Source of the DNA: Sphingobacterium litopenaei
Lineage (GTDB): Bacteria; Bacteroidota; Bacteroidia; Sphingobacteriales; Sphingobacteriaceae
NCBI RefSeq assembly: GCF_014692495.1
Contig: NZ_JACOIJ010000003.1
Location: 159,581 to 223,580 of the forward strand
Length of the DNA stretch: 64,000 nt
Direction: 5' to 3'
Below are positions 20,090 to 29,668 of this stretch, piece by piece (position 1 is the first letter of the stretch; the number at the start of each line of letters is the position of its first letter). The position numbers and the translations under genes are program-made. Below the pieces are notes generated by a model. The model made no database searches. It was given only the letters and a program-made list of their open reading frames with translations, and was not told the DNA's origin.

Positions 20090-20299
20090 TCAATCTTCTT
20101 CATACACTATTATATCTCCAGGTTGGCAGTCTAAAGCCTTACAAATAGCTGCCAATGTGGATAAACGAATAGCTTTAGCTTTATTATTTTTTAATATTGA
20201 CAGATTTGATAAAGTAATCCCTACATGTTCACTCAATTCATTAAGTGACATTCTTCTTTTAGCCATAACCTGATCTAAGCGGATAATTAACTTTTTCAT
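20090..20299 (-). CDS. Small XRE/Cro-family helix-turn-helix regulator
   Basis: The 69-aa product is essentially one HTH_3/YozG-like DNA-binding domain: RLDQVMAKRRMSLNELSEHVGITLSNLSILKNNKA followed by the typical ending LAAICKALDCQPGDIIVYEED. In many bacteria such mini-regulators sit next to a DUF2975 membrane protein. Here the gene stands alone, tail-to-tail with fmt and divergent from the sigma factor gene. Its target is unknown and it could be autoregulatory. Confidence 0.88.
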   Translation of the reverse strand: MKKLIIRLDQVMAKRRMSLNELSEHVGITLSNLSILKNNKAKAIRLSTLAAICKALDCQPGDIIVYEED

Positions 20300-20515
20300 T
20301 TAATATAATTTTATATTGAAAAAACATTTTAGCGACAAAAAGGTTTTAATTATGAAACAAAAATTATTTATTGCTTTATAATGGAACGTTAACATTATTT
20401 AATAATTTTTGGAATGATTTTTGAAGTAAAGTAAACACTTCAATACGATTCACAACTTCCTCATAATGAAGCAATAAATTACAAAATTATTACACGAAAA
20501 GACTTGTTTTTTTCG

Positions 20516-20523
20516 TATTTTTG
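20516..20523 (+). promoter_or_regulatory. Putative -7 box of the primary sigma factor gene
   Basis: TATTTTTG (TAnnTTTG) is followed by CAAC. No canonical -33 TTTG lies 19 nt upstream. The leader would be about 23 nt. Confidence 0.5.
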
Positions 20524-20552
20524 CAACATCCAGAAAAAAGGTATAAAAATTA

Positions 20553-21413
20553 ATGAGACAGCTCAAAATTACACAATCGATCACGAATCGTGAATCACAA
20601 TCTCTTGACAAGTATTTACATGAAATTGGTAAAGTTGACTTGATTACTGCTGAAGAAGAGGTAATCTTGGCTCAACGTATTCGCGAGGGGGATCAAGTGG
20701 CATTAGAGAAATTAACAAAAACCAACTTACGTTTCGTCGTTTCTGTAGCTAAACAATATCAGAATCAAGGTCTTACTTTAGGTGACTTGATTAACGAAGG
20801 TAACTTAGGCCTAATCAAAGCAGCAAAACGTTTTGACGAAACAAAAGGTTTTAAATTCATCTCTTATGCGGTGTGGTGGATTCGTCAATCTATTTTGCAA
20901 GCTATCGCTGAACAATCACGTATCGTTCGTTTACCTTTGAACCAGGTTGGTTCATTGAGCAAAATCAGCAAAGCTTTCTCAAAATTAGAACAAGAGTACG
21001 AACGCGAGCCTTCTCCAGAAGAATTAGCAGATATCTTAGAAACTACGGTAGATAAAGTTTCGGATACATTGAGTAATTCGGGTAGACACGTTTCAATGGA
21101 TGCACCATTTGTACAAGGTGAAGAAAATACACTATTAGATGTATTGGAAAACTCTGACCCAGATACAGATAGTTCATTGATCGACGAGTCATTATCAGAA
21201 GAAATCAAACGTTCCCTATCTACATTAACAGAAAGAGAAAGAGAGATTATCGTATTATTCTTCGGATTAGGATCTAATCACCCACTATCACTTGAGGAAA
21301 TCGGTGAAAAATTTAATTTAACAAGAGAGCGTGTACGTCAAATCAAAGACAAAGCATTACAACGTCTACGTCACACTTCTCGTAGCAAAATTTTAAAATC
21401 TTACTTAGGCTAA
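20553..21413 (+). CDS. rpoD: RNA polymerase primary sigma factor (Bacteroidetes sigma-70 / sigma-ABfr type)
   Basis: The 286-aa product is the short primary sigma typical of Bacteroidetes, without region 1.1. Region 1.2 is near residues 15-50 ([26 protein letters not shown]). Region 2 runs through [40 protein letters not shown] and [15 protein letters not shown], the -7 recognition and melting helix. Region 3 follows, and region 4 ends in [16 protein letters not shown] and [21 protein letters not shown], the -33 recognition HTH. It recognises the TTTG/TAnnTTTG promoters noted elsewhere in the window. It is a single transcription unit with its own terminator. Confidence 0.97.
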   Translation: MRQLKITQSITNRESQSLDKYLHEIGKVDLITAEEEVILAQRIREGDQVALEKLTKTNLRFVVSVAKQYQNQGLTLGDLINEGNLGLIKAAKRFDETKGFKFISYAVWWIRQSILQAIAEQSRIVRLPLNQVGSLSKISKAFSKLEQEYEREPSPEELADILETTVDKVSDTLSNSGRHVSMDAPFVQGEENTLLDVLENSDPDTDSSLIDESLSEEIKRSLSTLTEREREIIVLFFGLGSNHPLSLEEIGEKFNLTRERVRQIKDKALQRLRHTSRSKILKSYLG

Positions 21414-21437
21414 TAATATAGCCCATACAAAATTTGA

Positions 21438-21470
21438 AAAGCGCAAGATGATCCTTGCGCTTTATTTTTT
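21438..21470 (+). terminator. Intrinsic terminator of rpoD
   Basis: Stem AAAGCGCAAG / CTTGCGCTTT (21438-21447, 21454-21463) has a 6-nt loop and is followed by ATTTTTT. Confidence 0.92.
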
Positions 21471-21616
21471 GCCAAAACTTCATTATTCTAATAAACAATC
21501 TGAAATAATGTCCTTATAATTTATTCAGAACAGACAAAATTTCCGATTTTATACTTCCAAAACCTATAGGCATTCCATTTGTTAAAATATGTATGTAAAC
21601 CGAAAGGAAAACAGAT

Positions 21617-24217
21617 ATGAATTTTAACAATTACACTATCAAAGCTCAGGAAGCCATACAAAAGGCTTCAGAAATTGCGACAGCAAATCAGCAACAAGCA
21701 ATTGAGCCTGCACATATACTAAAAGCATTACTAAGCGTCGATGAAAATGTTATTTCGCATTTACTTAAAAAGCTTAATGCAAATAGCAATTACATTAGCA
21801 CGGAAACCGATAAACTGGTAGATGCATTACCAAAGGTATCGGGAAGCAATATTTATCTAAGTAATAATGCGGCATCAGTTCTTCAGAAAGCACAAAGCTA
21901 TTTGAAAGAATTTAATGACGAATATGTGTCAATAGAACATCTTTTATTAGCACTTCTCTCCTCTTCAGACAAAGTGGGGAGTCTCTTAAAAGATCAAGGA
22001 ATAAATGAAAAAGATTTAAAATTAGCTATAAAAGAATTGAGAGGAAATAATAGAGTGACAGACCCAAATGCAGAAGCTACATATAATGCATTAGGCAAAT
22101 ACGCACGCAACTTGAATGAGTTCGCAGAATCAGGAAAATTAGATCCTGTAATCGGACGTGATGAAGAAATTCGGCGTGTGATGCAGATTCTATCGCGTAG
22201 AACGAAGAATAATCCAATATTGGTCGGTGAGCCAGGTGTAGGTAAAACTGCGATTGCTGAAGGTATTGCGCATCGTATCATCAAAGGTGACGCACCAGAA
22301 AATTTGAAATCTAAGACTGTATTCTCCCTAGATATGGGAGCATTGATTGCTGGGGCGAAATATAAAGGTGAATTTGAAGAGCGCTTGAAAGCTGTGGTAA
22401 AAGAGGTGTCGGATTCTGATGGAGAAATCATCTTATTCATCGATGAGATTCATACATTAGTTGGCGCAGGTGGTGGCGAAGGGGCAATGGATGCCGCTAA
22501 TATCTTGAAACCTGCTTTAGCGCGTGGAGAATTGCGTGCTATCGGTGCGACAACGCTGAATGAGTACCAAAAATATTTTGAAAAGGATAAAGCCCTTGAG
22601 CGTCGCTTCCAAAAGGTGATGGTCGAAGAACCGGATACACAAGATGCTATTTCAATCCTTCGTGGTTTGAAAGAACGTTACGAAACGCACCACAAAGTGC
22701 GTATTCTCGACGAATCGATTATAGCGGCTGTGGAACTATCACAACGTTATATCACAGATCGTTTCCTACCAGATAAAGCGATTGACTTAGTCGATGAAGC
22801 GGCTTCTAAATTGCGTTTGGAAATGGATTCGGTGCCAGAAGCTGTTGATGAATTAGATCGTCGTATCATGCAACTAGAAATTGAGCGTGAAGCGATCAAA
22901 CGCGAGAAAGATGAGAAAAAGGTAGCTGAATTATCGGAGACTATTGCGAATCTTTCGGCTGAACGTGATTCGTTGAAAGCAGCTTGGCAAGCCGAGAAAA
23001 CACTCGTTGATCGCGTGAACCAAGAAGTGCAAAATATAGAGAACTATAAATTAGAAGCTGATCAAGCCGAACGTGCAGGTGATTATGGTAAAGTTGCTGA
23101 ATTACGCTACGGAAAAATCAAAGAAGCACAAGATACGGTAGAAAAATTGAAAGCTGAACTAAGCGAAAAACAAAAAAGCTCACGTATGCTGAAAGAAGAA
23201 GTTACCGCTGAAGATATCGCAGATGTGGTATCCCGTTGGACTGGTATTCCAGTAAGCAAAATGGTACAATCGGAACGTGAGAAATTGTTAAACTTAGAAA
23301 CAGAATTACACAAACGTGTTGCTGGTCAAGAAGAAGCTATTGAAGCGATTTCGGATGCTATCCGTCGTTCACGAGCTGGTTTAAGTGATGCTAAACGTCC
23401 TATTGGATCATTTATCTTCTTAGGTACTACGGGGGTAGGTAAAACGGAATTAGCAAAAGCTTTAGCTGAGTTCTTATTCGATGATGAGCAAGCCTTGGTA
23501 CGTATCGACATGTCAGAATATCAAGAACGTCATTCGGTATCACGATTGATCGGTGCGCCTCCAGGATATGTGGGTTATGATGAAGGTGGTCAATTGACTG
23601 AAGCAGTTCGTCGTCGTCCTTATTCTGTTGTGTTATTGGATGAGATTGAAAAAGCGCATCCGGACGTATTTAACATTTTGTTACAAGTATTGGATGATGG
23701 ACATTTGACTGACAACAAAGGTCGTGTCGTAAACTTCAAAAATACAATTATCATCATGACTTCGAATACAGGTTCGCACATTATCCAAGAGAATTTCTCT
23801 ACGCTGACAGAGGTGAATCGTGATGAGATCATAGCGAAAACAAAAGACGAAGTTTTTGAATTATTACAAAAATCTATTCGTCCTGAGTTTTTGAACCGTA
23901 TTGATGAGATCATTATGTTCACTCCGTTGAGCAGAAATGAAATCGGAGATATTGTACGTATGCAGTTCCATCACGTTACTCGTCAATTGGCTGAACAAAA
24001 TATTCAATTGACAGCGACAGAAGAAGCTTTGGATTGGTTAGCACAGTTGGGTTACGATCCGATTTACGGTGCACGTCCATTGAAACGTGTTATTCAAAAA
24101 CGAATTTTGAACGAATTGTCCAAAGAAATATTAGCTGGCAAAGTAACTTCAGATTCAATTATTCAATTGGATGTGTTCGATGGCAAGTTTGTATTCTTAA
24201 ATACATCAGAAGGATAA
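21617..24217 (+). CDS. clpB: ATP-dependent disaggregase ClpB
   Basis: The 866-aa product is full length for ClpB, the AAA+ hexamer that with DnaK extracts proteins from aggregates. Clp N repeats occupy residues 1-145. NBD1 has Walker A GEPGVGKT and Walker [16 protein letters not shown]. The coiled-coil middle domain covers about 410-530 ([21 protein letters not shown]). NBD2 has Walker [31 protein letters not shown] and [18 protein letters not shown]2-small domain ends the protein. The middle domain separates it from ClpA/ClpC. A perfect 16-bp terminator follows. Confidence 0.97.
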   Translation: MNFNNYTIKAQEAIQKASEIATANQQQAIEPAHILKALLSVDENVISHLLKKLNANSNYISTETDKLVDALPKVSGSNIYLSNNAASVLQKAQSYLKEFNDEYVSIEHLLLALLSSSDKVGSLLKDQGINEKDLKLAIKELRGNNRVTDPNAEATYNALGKYARNLNEFAESGKLDPVIGRDEEIRRVMQILSRRTKNNPILVGEPGVGKTAIAEGIAHRIIKGDAPENLKSKTVFSLDMGALIAGAKYKGEFEERLKAVVKEVSDSDGEIILFIDEIHTLVGAGGGEGAMDAANILKPALARGELRAIGATTLNEYQKYFEKDKALERRFQKVMVEEPDTQDAISILRGLKERYETHHKVRILDESIIAAVELSQRYITDRFLPDKAIDLVDEAASKLRLEMDSVPEAVDELDRRIMQLEIEREAIKREKDEKKVAELSETIANLSAERDSLKAAWQAEKTLVDRVNQEVQNIENYKLEADQAERAGDYGKVAELRYGKIKEAQDTVEKLKAELSEKQKSSRMLKEEVTAEDIADVVSRWTGIPVSKMVQSEREKLLNLETELHKRVAGQEEAIEAISDAIRRSRAGLSDAKRPIGSFIFLGTTGVGKTELAKALAEFLFDDEQALVRIDMSEYQERHSVSRLIGAPPGYVGYDEGGQLTEAVRRRPYSVVLLDEIEKAHPDVFNILLQVLDDGHLTDNKGRVVNFKNTIIIMTSNTGSHIIQENFSTLTEVNRDEIIAKTKDEVFELLQKSIRPEFLNRIDEIIMFTPLSRNEIGDIVRMQFHHVTRQLAEQNIQLTATEEALDWLAQLGYDPIYGARPLKRVIQKRILNELSKEILAGKVTSDSIIQLDVFDGKFVFLNTSEG

Positions 24218-24518
24218 TATTTTAATAATTCTCCTTTCGTAAAAAGGTTCTTTTCAGCAATGAAAAGAACCTTTTTATGTTTAATAAATTAACAGTTATG
24301 TTGTGCATCAAAATATAATAAATTGAATAAGAATCAATTCGTTATTCTTACTTATATTTATCCATGAAAAAAATCTGATTCACTTTTTATGGGAATACAT
24401 AAGAATTATTAATGCTATGTATTTTAAATATTACACAATAATTTTAACTAAAATTTTATAAATTTAAAATATATTTATTGGATTACATTTTATTTTTTCA
24501 TAGAATAATTTTATCTAA
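24218..24518 (+). other. AT-rich intergenic region between clpB and the sulfatase
   Basis: Apart from the clpB terminator at its left end I see no ORF, RNA or clear promoter in this 301-bp region. The sulfatase promoter must lie in the last 150 bp. Confidence 0.5.
24241..24276 (+). terminator. Intrinsic terminator of clpB
   Basis: A 16-bp perfect stem (AAAAAGGTTCTTTTCA and its inverse) with loop GCAA ends in TTTTT. Confidence 0.93.
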
Positions 24519-25937
24519 ATGCAGAAAATAAGAAAATTTATTACAATTATCCTATTTACATTAGCCATATCAGTGAATGGGCAAACTAGGAACCCAAATA
24601 TTGTGTTTATAATGGCGGATGATTTAGGTATTGGGGATCTTGGTGCGTATGGCCAAACTAAAATCAAAACACCAAATATAGACAAATTGGCTCAGCAGGG
24701 CGCAAAATTCACCCAATTCTATGCTGGCACTTCTGTATGTGCACCCTCACGCGCGTCTTTAATGACAGGAAAGCATACAGGTCATACTTATGTGCGTGGA
24801 AACAAAGAAATCGAGCCCGAAGGTCAAGAACCCTTAGCTGACTCCATACGAACTTTTGCGATGGATCTACAGCAAAATGGATATGTAACTGGAGCATTTG
24901 GGAAATGGGGACTTGGAATGGTCGGAACTAGCGGAGATCCTAACCTCAAAGGATTCGATACCTTTTATGGATATAATTGTCAGCGACAATCACACCGCTA
25001 CTACCCTACGCATTTGTGGCACAATGACAAACGTGTGATCCTTGCTGGAAATAATTTAGCAGACAAAGTTCATTATGCGCCTACTCTTATTCAAGAACAG
25101 ACGTTGAAATTTATTGATGACAATAAACAAAAACCATTCTTCCTTTTTGTTCCTACAGTATTGCCTCATGCTGAATTAGCTGGCCCTGATGATGAATATT
25201 TCAAAATGTATGAAAATGCTTTTGTGGAGACTCCACACAAAGGTCAAGATTATGGGCCAAATGCAACCATAGGTGGATATGCTTCTGTGGACAAGCCACG
25301 CGCGACCTATGCTGCAATGATCACTCGAATGGATGCTTACGTGGGTCAAATAATAGAAAAACTTGATGAATTAGGATTGCGCGAAAATACAATTATCCTA
25401 TTTACAAGTGACAACGGTGCACATCGTGAAGGTGGAGCTGATCCTGATTTTTTCAACAGTACAGCAGGTTTTAAAGGCGTCAAAAGGTCGCTATATGAAG
25501 GAGGTGTACGTACTCCACTAATCGTAAATTGGAAAAACAAAATTGCTCCCAATCAAGATATTAAACATGTTGGAGCATTTTGGGATGTGTACAACACTAT
25601 ATTAGAACTCGCTAATTTAACACCATCTACTCAAAATGATGGCATATCTTTTTTGCCGACACTCGTAAAGAATACAAAGCAAAAGAAACATAAATATTTG
25701 TATTGGGAATTTCATGAAGATGGAGGAAGACAAGCAGTTCTATCCAAAAGCTGGAAATTGATTAAACAGAAAGTCGGATCACCTAAAGATTCTTACTATG
25801 AGCTATATAATATTGACAAAGATCCGTTCGAACAAAATAATTTAGCGACTTCAAATCCTAAAAAAGTTAAACAACTTGCTATGCTGATAGAAGAAGCGCA
25901 TATTGAAAGTGAAATATATCCTTTGTTAGCTAAATAA
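24519..25937 (+). CDS. Secreted arylsulfatase (type I formylglycine sulfatase)
   Basis: The 472-aa protein has a signal peptide (IILFTLAISVNGQ). Metal ligands are in IVFIMADDLGIGDLGAYG (Asp34-Asp35). The modification motif CAPSR at residues 74-78 is followed by ASLMTGKHTGHT, in which Cys74 would be converted to formylglycine. Later metal/substrate motifs are GAFGKWGLGM and LFTSDNGAHREGG, with a C-terminal subdomain ending YELYNIDKDPFEQNNLA. It probably removes sulfate esters from a sulfated glycan or related compound in the periplasm. The substrate cannot be deduced, because no SusCD pair or other polysaccharide-utilisation genes adjoin it. A dedicated sulfatase-maturing enzyme is not in the window. 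Confidence 0.95.
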   Translation: MQKIRKFITIILFTLAISVNGQTRNPNIVFIMADDLGIGDLGAYGQTKIKTPNIDKLAQQGAKFTQFYAGTSVCAPSRASLMTGKHTGHTYVRGNKEIEPEGQEPLADSIRTFAMDLQQNGYVTGAFGKWGLGMVGTSGDPNLKGFDTFYGYNCQRQSHRYYPTHLWHNDKRVILAGNNLADKVHYAPTLIQEQTLKFIDDNKQKPFFLFVPTVLPHAELAGPDDEYFKMYENAFVETPHKGQDYGPNATIGGYASVDKPRATYAAMITRMDAYVGQIIEKLDELGLRENTIILFTSDNGAHREGGADPDFFNSTAGFKGVKRSLYEGGVRTPLIVNWKNKIAPNQDIKHVGAFWDVYNTILELANLTPSTQNDGISFLPTLVKNTKQKKHKYLYWEFHEDGGRQAVLSKSWKLIKQKVGSPKDSYYELYNIDKDPFEQNNLATSNPKKVKQLAMLIEEAHIESEIYPLLAK

Positions 25938-25972
25938 AGAGCATTAATCACTAATAATTAAACTATATAATT

Positions 25973-27142
25973 ATGAGAATATTCCTATTAATCCTTTTTA
26001 TAACCAACCATCTCATACTTTCTGCTCAAGATAAAATCCAAAAACTAATAGTAGCAGAATTTATGGAAGGAAATGGATCCTTTAATTATGTGACCAGCTA
26101 TAATTTCAAAAATGGAATATTTATTGGAAAAGACACCATTATCCAGATCGGCGATAGAAAGGATGGATTTAAAACTTCTCGCGTTGGCTTTAGTAACTAT
26201 AGCGGAATCATCTATAAAAACAAATATTACATTCCTTCTTATGGAAGTGTGATAGATTTGAAACAATCTTCAATAATTAAAACAGAAGATGGTGACCATT
26301 TTATTGCAATTCACAACAATTCGGATACTCTTATTTTTTACAGGAATAATTCATTCACAGGCAAAGGATATTTAGCTCTAAACCTTAACTCAAAAGCATA
26401 CGATTTTATTACTGAAAATACATGGTATAAACCCCGAAAAGATAGAAGTAATCCTAATAATACGCACTATTTGGAACTCGACCGCACAAATCTACCTTAT
26501 AAAATCTGGTTAAATGATTATTCAGGAAATCGAAAATTAATCATAGAAGATGTAAAGTCTGGTCCAGCCATGTATTCAGATGCTCAATTTCCAAACATTG
26601 AAACCTATTGGGTGGATAATACGTCTTTTCTCTACGTAGTTCATCATCGTCTAATAGATACGCTTAAAAAAGATATGTATCATAAAGTAGCAATTAGAAG
26701 ATATAATATTGATTCAGACATAGACGAGGAGTTTTATACACACGATTCTTTATCTAAAGGAATACTAAATGGTTATTTTAAGGTTGATCCTATGAATCAT
26801 CTTCTGCATAAAGCATCGAGCAATGATTATTATTTAGTGGATTTAACTCATAAGAAGTTATCGATTACAAACAGGTTTAACGTAAATGCTAATTTTGAAT
26901 ACTCTAGCAAAACTGCTCAAAATGATTTTGATAGGACATTTTACTTTAATGGTAACGAAATTGGTAATAAATGGTCAAATACGGTATATGCGACTAGAAA
27001 TTCAATTGCTATAACCTATGGAGAATATAAATCCAATCTTGGTTACCCTAAAGGACTTCAGATATGGACAAAACAAACTAATGAATGGCTAATATTTGAT
27101 ATCCCTTGGGTCAATGCAATATTGGGCTGGATGGAAGAATAA
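25973..27142 (+). CDS. Secreted protein of unknown function, possibly beta-propeller-like
   Basis: The 389-aa product has a signal peptide (LLILFITNHLILSAQ), then repeated short beta-strand segments separated by turns, for example YNFKNGIFIGKDTIIQIGD, SGIIYKNKYYIPSYGSVIDL, TYWVDNTSFLYVVHH and GLQIWTKQTNEWLIFDIPW. The pattern suggests a propeller or similar repeated beta fold. I recognise no named family. It follows the sulfatase by 35 nt and is probably co-transcribed, so it might act on the same substrate. Codon use and AT content are high but similar to the surroundings. Confidence 0.75.
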   Translation: MRIFLLILFITNHLILSAQDKIQKLIVAEFMEGNGSFNYVTSYNFKNGIFIGKDTIIQIGDRKDGFKTSRVGFSNYSGIIYKNKYYIPSYGSVIDLKQSSIIKTEDGDHFIAIHNNSDTLIFYRNNSFTGKGYLALNLNSKAYDFITENTWYKPRKDRSNPNNTHYLELDRTNLPYKIWLNDYSGNRKLIIEDVKSGPAMYSDAQFPNIETYWVDNTSFLYVVHHRLIDTLKKDMYHKVAIRRYNIDSDIDEEFYTHDSLSKGILNGYFKVDPMNHLLHKASSNDYYLVDLTHKKLSITNRFNVNANFEYSSKTAQNDFDRTFYFNGNEIGNKWSNTVYATRNSIAITYGEYKSNLGYPKGLQIWTKQTNEWLIFDIPWVNAILGWMEE

Positions 27143-27233
27143 ACTTCTCACTTACCTCCAGGTAACCTCATCAACTTTTAGTACATTACGGCATGTCATT
27201 TGATGATTATATATCAAAAAGAAAGGCTTAAAA

Positions 27234-28247
27234 ATGAAAGTTAAAAATATCCAAAAAGTGACAGGTCCAATGCCTATTGGCGATCCATTTATTATGGGTG
27301 CATACCATTATGACAAATACCCAGAAGGCAATGGCAAATTTGGTCCTAAAGCGTCCTTGGATGGTAAAAATTTGGGTAATGATTTTGATAGTAATGCAGA
27401 ATGGCGCATGTATCATGGTAAAGAAATTCCTGGTTTTCCATTTCACCCACATAGAGGATTTGAAATTATTACGATAGCTGAGGAAGGTTATGCCGATCAC
27501 TTCGATTCAAAAGGCTCAAAAGGTCGTTATGGTGAAGGTGATGTACAATTAATGAGTGCAGGGTCAGGTGTATTGCATGGCGAAATGTTTCCATTGATTC
27601 ACGAAGACAAAGAAAATCCGTTGCGCTTATTCCAAATTTGGCTTAACCTGCCAGCTTCCAGCAAAATGACAGAACCTCAATATAAAATGCTTTGGCACGA
27701 AAAGATTCCTGTAACAAAAGTCGGTGACGAGGCAAAAGTGAAAGTGATTCTAGGTGAATATAATGGTGTAAAATCCATAGAAGCTCTTCCCTACTCTTGG
27801 GCAAAAGATCCTAATCATCATGTAGGGGTGGCTTTAATAGACTTAGCACCAAATGCTTCATACACTCTAAATGCTGTATCAGATACTATGAATAGATTTT
27901 TATTCTTTTATGATGGAAAAGGGGTGGTTTCAATTGAAGATTATAGTCTTCAACCTAACTATATAGCAGATTTAGAGGGAGGTGAGGAAATTATCATTAA
28001 AAACGGTTCAGAACGAGCTAAATTATTAATTTTAGAAGGAGAACCAATTAATGAGCCTGTGGCAGCTTACGGTCCTTTTGTCATGAATACTAAAGAAGAA
28101 TTAGACCAGTCTTTTGCAGAATACCGCAGAACGCAATTTGGTGGCTGGCCATGGGGGCATGAAGAAATTGACGTTGTTCATCCAAAAGATGCGGGAAGGT
28201 TTGCCAGTTATAATTTTGGCAAAATCATCGACAACCCAAATTTATAA
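27234..28247 (+). CDS. Pirin family protein (bicupin)
   Basis: The 337-aa product has an N-terminal Pirin cupin with the iron-ligand region FPFHPHRGFEIITI (His71, His73) and further ligands in SAGSGVLHGEMFP. A Pirin_C cupin occupies about 200-300 (LILEGEPINEPVAAYGPFVMNTKEEL). It is longer than usual (about 230-300 aa), with an extra C-terminal tail after the YGPFVMNT motif. Pirins include quercetin 2,3-dioxygenases and iron-dependent regulators; which applies here is unknown. Monocistronic, with a strong terminator downstream. Confidence 0.92.
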   Translation: MKVKNIQKVTGPMPIGDPFIMGAYHYDKYPEGNGKFGPKASLDGKNLGNDFDSNAEWRMYHGKEIPGFPFHPHRGFEIITIAEEGYADHFDSKGSKGRYGEGDVQLMSAGSGVLHGEMFPLIHEDKENPLRLFQIWLNLPASSKMTEPQYKMLWHEKIPVTKVGDEAKVKVILGEYNGVKSIEALPYSWAKDPNHHVGVALIDLAPNASYTLNAVSDTMNRFLFFYDGKGVVSIEDYSLQPNYIADLEGGEEIIIKNGSERAKLLILEGEPINEPVAAYGPFVMNTKEELDQSFAEYRRTQFGGWPWGHEEIDVVHPKDAGRFASYNFGKIIDNPNL

Positions 28248-28249
28248 AT

Positions 28250-28280
28250 AGAAGAGCGTTCTTAAGGAACGCTCTTCTTT
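28250..28280 (+). terminator. Intrinsic terminator of the pirin gene
   Basis: Stem AGAAGAGCGTTC / GAACGCTCTTCT (28250-28261, 28267-28278) has a 5-nt loop and is followed by TT. Confidence 0.85.
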
Positions 28281-28359
28281 CATTATAGGAGCCTGTAAAT
28301 TCCTCTCATTTCATTTTTTAGAATAATTTTAGTATCTTCTGACAAAGTATAATGGAATT

Positions 28360-28827
28360 ATGGATAGTGCTATTTTGATAAGAAAATTCAAACCAGAAGA
28401 TAGTACCGCATTATTGCAAATCATAAAAAACAATACGCCTGAATACTTTGCCGTAACTGAAATTGAAGATTACAAAACGTATTTAGAGACCGAAATCCAA
28501 GACTATTTCGTAGCCGTATTAGAGGATAAAATTATTGCGGGCGCTGGAATTAATTACGACAGGGAAAAACAACTGGCTAAGATCAGTTGGGATGTAGTAG
28601 ATATAGGGTTCCACAAACAAGGTATAGGAACATTACTATTAAATCACCGTTTGGAAATAATTGCGACTAGAAAAAATATTAAGTCCATCATTGTGCGTAC
28701 TTCACAACATGCCTATGCCTTTTATGAAAAGAATGGATTCAAGTTATTAGAGCGACATAAAGATTATTGGGCTGAAGGATTTGATATGTATAAAATGAGT
28801 TATAATAAGAAATTAATAGAAAAGTAA
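28360..28827 (+). CDS. GNAT family N-acetyltransferase
   Basis: The 155-aa product has the GNAT fold: ILIRKFKPEDSTALLQII at the N-terminus, IIAGAGINYD for beta-4, motif A as ISWDVVDIGFHKQGIGTLLLNHRLEI (acetyl-CoA pyrophosphate loop, variant of Q/RxxGxG/A), and the C-terminal motif AYAFYEKNGFKLLER. The acyl acceptor cannot be inferred. It lies 9 nt before the next gene and is probably co-transcribed. Confidence 0.9.
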   Translation: MDSAILIRKFKPEDSTALLQIIKNNTPEYFAVTEIEDYKTYLETEIQDYFVAVLEDKIIAGAGINYDREKQLAKISWDVVDIGFHKQGIGTLLLNHRLEIIATRKNIKSIIVRTSQHAYAFYEKNGFKLLERHKDYWAEGFDMYKMSYNKKLIEK

Positions 28828-28836
28828 GGTACGTAT

Positions 28837-29250
28837 ATGAAAAGTTCAAAACCTATAGGGATAATTATTGGGATAGTCGTATTAATCATCATCATTTTGA
28901 TGTTTGGACTTCCACTCTACAATGTATGGCAACAGGAAATGGCTGGTAAAGCAGAAATGGCTAAAGCAGAACAAAACCGTAAAATATTGATTGAGGAAGC
29001 AAGAGCTCGATTAGAAGCTGAAAAACTGAATGCACAAGCCGAAATTGAGCGTGCTAAAGGTATGGCTGAAGCGATGAAATTAGAAAATGGAACGCTGAAT
29101 ACTACGTATAATCAATATCTCTTCATTCGTACATTAGAGAAATTGGCAGATAAAGGTGATTTGCCACAAATCATTTATATGCCTGCTGAAGGGCTCGTTC
29201 CTGTATTGGATGTCAATCATACCAAAAAATCAGTAACGCCTGTTGAATAA
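28837..29250 (+). CDS. Orphan membrane/coiled-coil protein resembling the tail of SPFH (band-7/prohibitin) proteins
   Basis: The 137-aa product has one N-terminal TM helix (IGIIIGIVVLIIIILMFGLPL). A charged Ala/Glu-rich helix follows (about 32-85: MAGKAEMAKAEQNRKILIE, RARLEAEKLNAQAEIERAKG). The C-terminal segment includes TYNQYLFIRTLEKLADKGDLPQIIYMPAEGLVPVLD. The Ala-Glu coiled coil and the following segment resemble the C-terminal half of SPFH proteins, but the SPFH domain itself is absent. It could be a small assembly or membrane-scaffold subunit. A terminator follows directly. Confidence 0.75.
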   Translation: MKSSKPIGIIIGIVVLIIIILMFGLPLYNVWQQEMAGKAEMAKAEQNRKILIEEARARLEAEKLNAQAEIERAKGMAEAMKLENGTLNTTYNQYLFIRTLEKLADKGDLPQIIYMPAEGLVPVLDVNHTKKSVTPVE

Positions 29251-29255
29251 TTAAA

Positions 29256-29280
29256 AAGCCCTTCAAAATTTGAAGGGCTT
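29256..29280. terminator. Intrinsic terminator between convergent genes
   Basis: AAGCCCTTCA / TGAAGGGCTT (29256-29265, 29271-29280) has a short loop and A-rich and AT-rich flanks. It may act in both directions. Confidence 0.82.
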
Positions 29281-29294
29281 AAATTACAAATTAT

Positions 29295-29561
29295 CTAAAA
29301 TTCCACTTGAATAATGGCTGCAAGAGGAATTAAAACGCCACTTTTGATTTGAACATATCGATCAGTGACTGACCACACTGTCGTTTCTACACGCAAGGGG
29401 CCATCAACTGTATTAAATACTATAGATGCCTTAGATTTAAATTCGTTACCCAATCGTTGTGCATCTGTCAATTTACTTCTTAATTCCTCGGATCTGTTTA
29501 CTTCGGCTGCTAAAATTTTGTGGTTTACTATATCTTCTTTTTCTATTAATGTTCCTATCAT
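29295..29561 (-). CDS. Conserved hypothetical protein, 88 aa
   Basis: This small soluble protein has an N-terminal helical half (EDIVNHKILAAEVNRSEELRSKLTDAQRLGNEF) and a beta-rich C-terminal half (IVFNTVDGPLRVETTVWSVTDRYVQIKSGVLIPLAAIIQVEF). There is no signal peptide or membrane segment and no motif I can name. It is a separate short unit, convergent with the SPFH-tail-like gene. A real gene is supported by the clean frame and the terminator just beyond its stop. Confidence 0.75.
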   Translation of the reverse strand: MIGTLIEKEDIVNHKILAAEVNRSEELRSKLTDAQRLGNEFKSKASIVFNTVDGPLRVETTVWSVTDRYVQIKSGVLIPLAAIIQVEF

Positions 29562-29668
29562 AATATTTCTAGATTTAAATCCGACCTTGTTTTTCTTTAT
29601 AAGTAAATATAAATAAATGATAAATTAAAATAAAGATTGCAACAAAAGAAATACGTAAAAATATAGCC

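Noticed and set aside
21994..22440. 148-aa ORF antisense to clpB
   Set aside because: Shadow of the ClpB NBD1 coding frame, no independent support.
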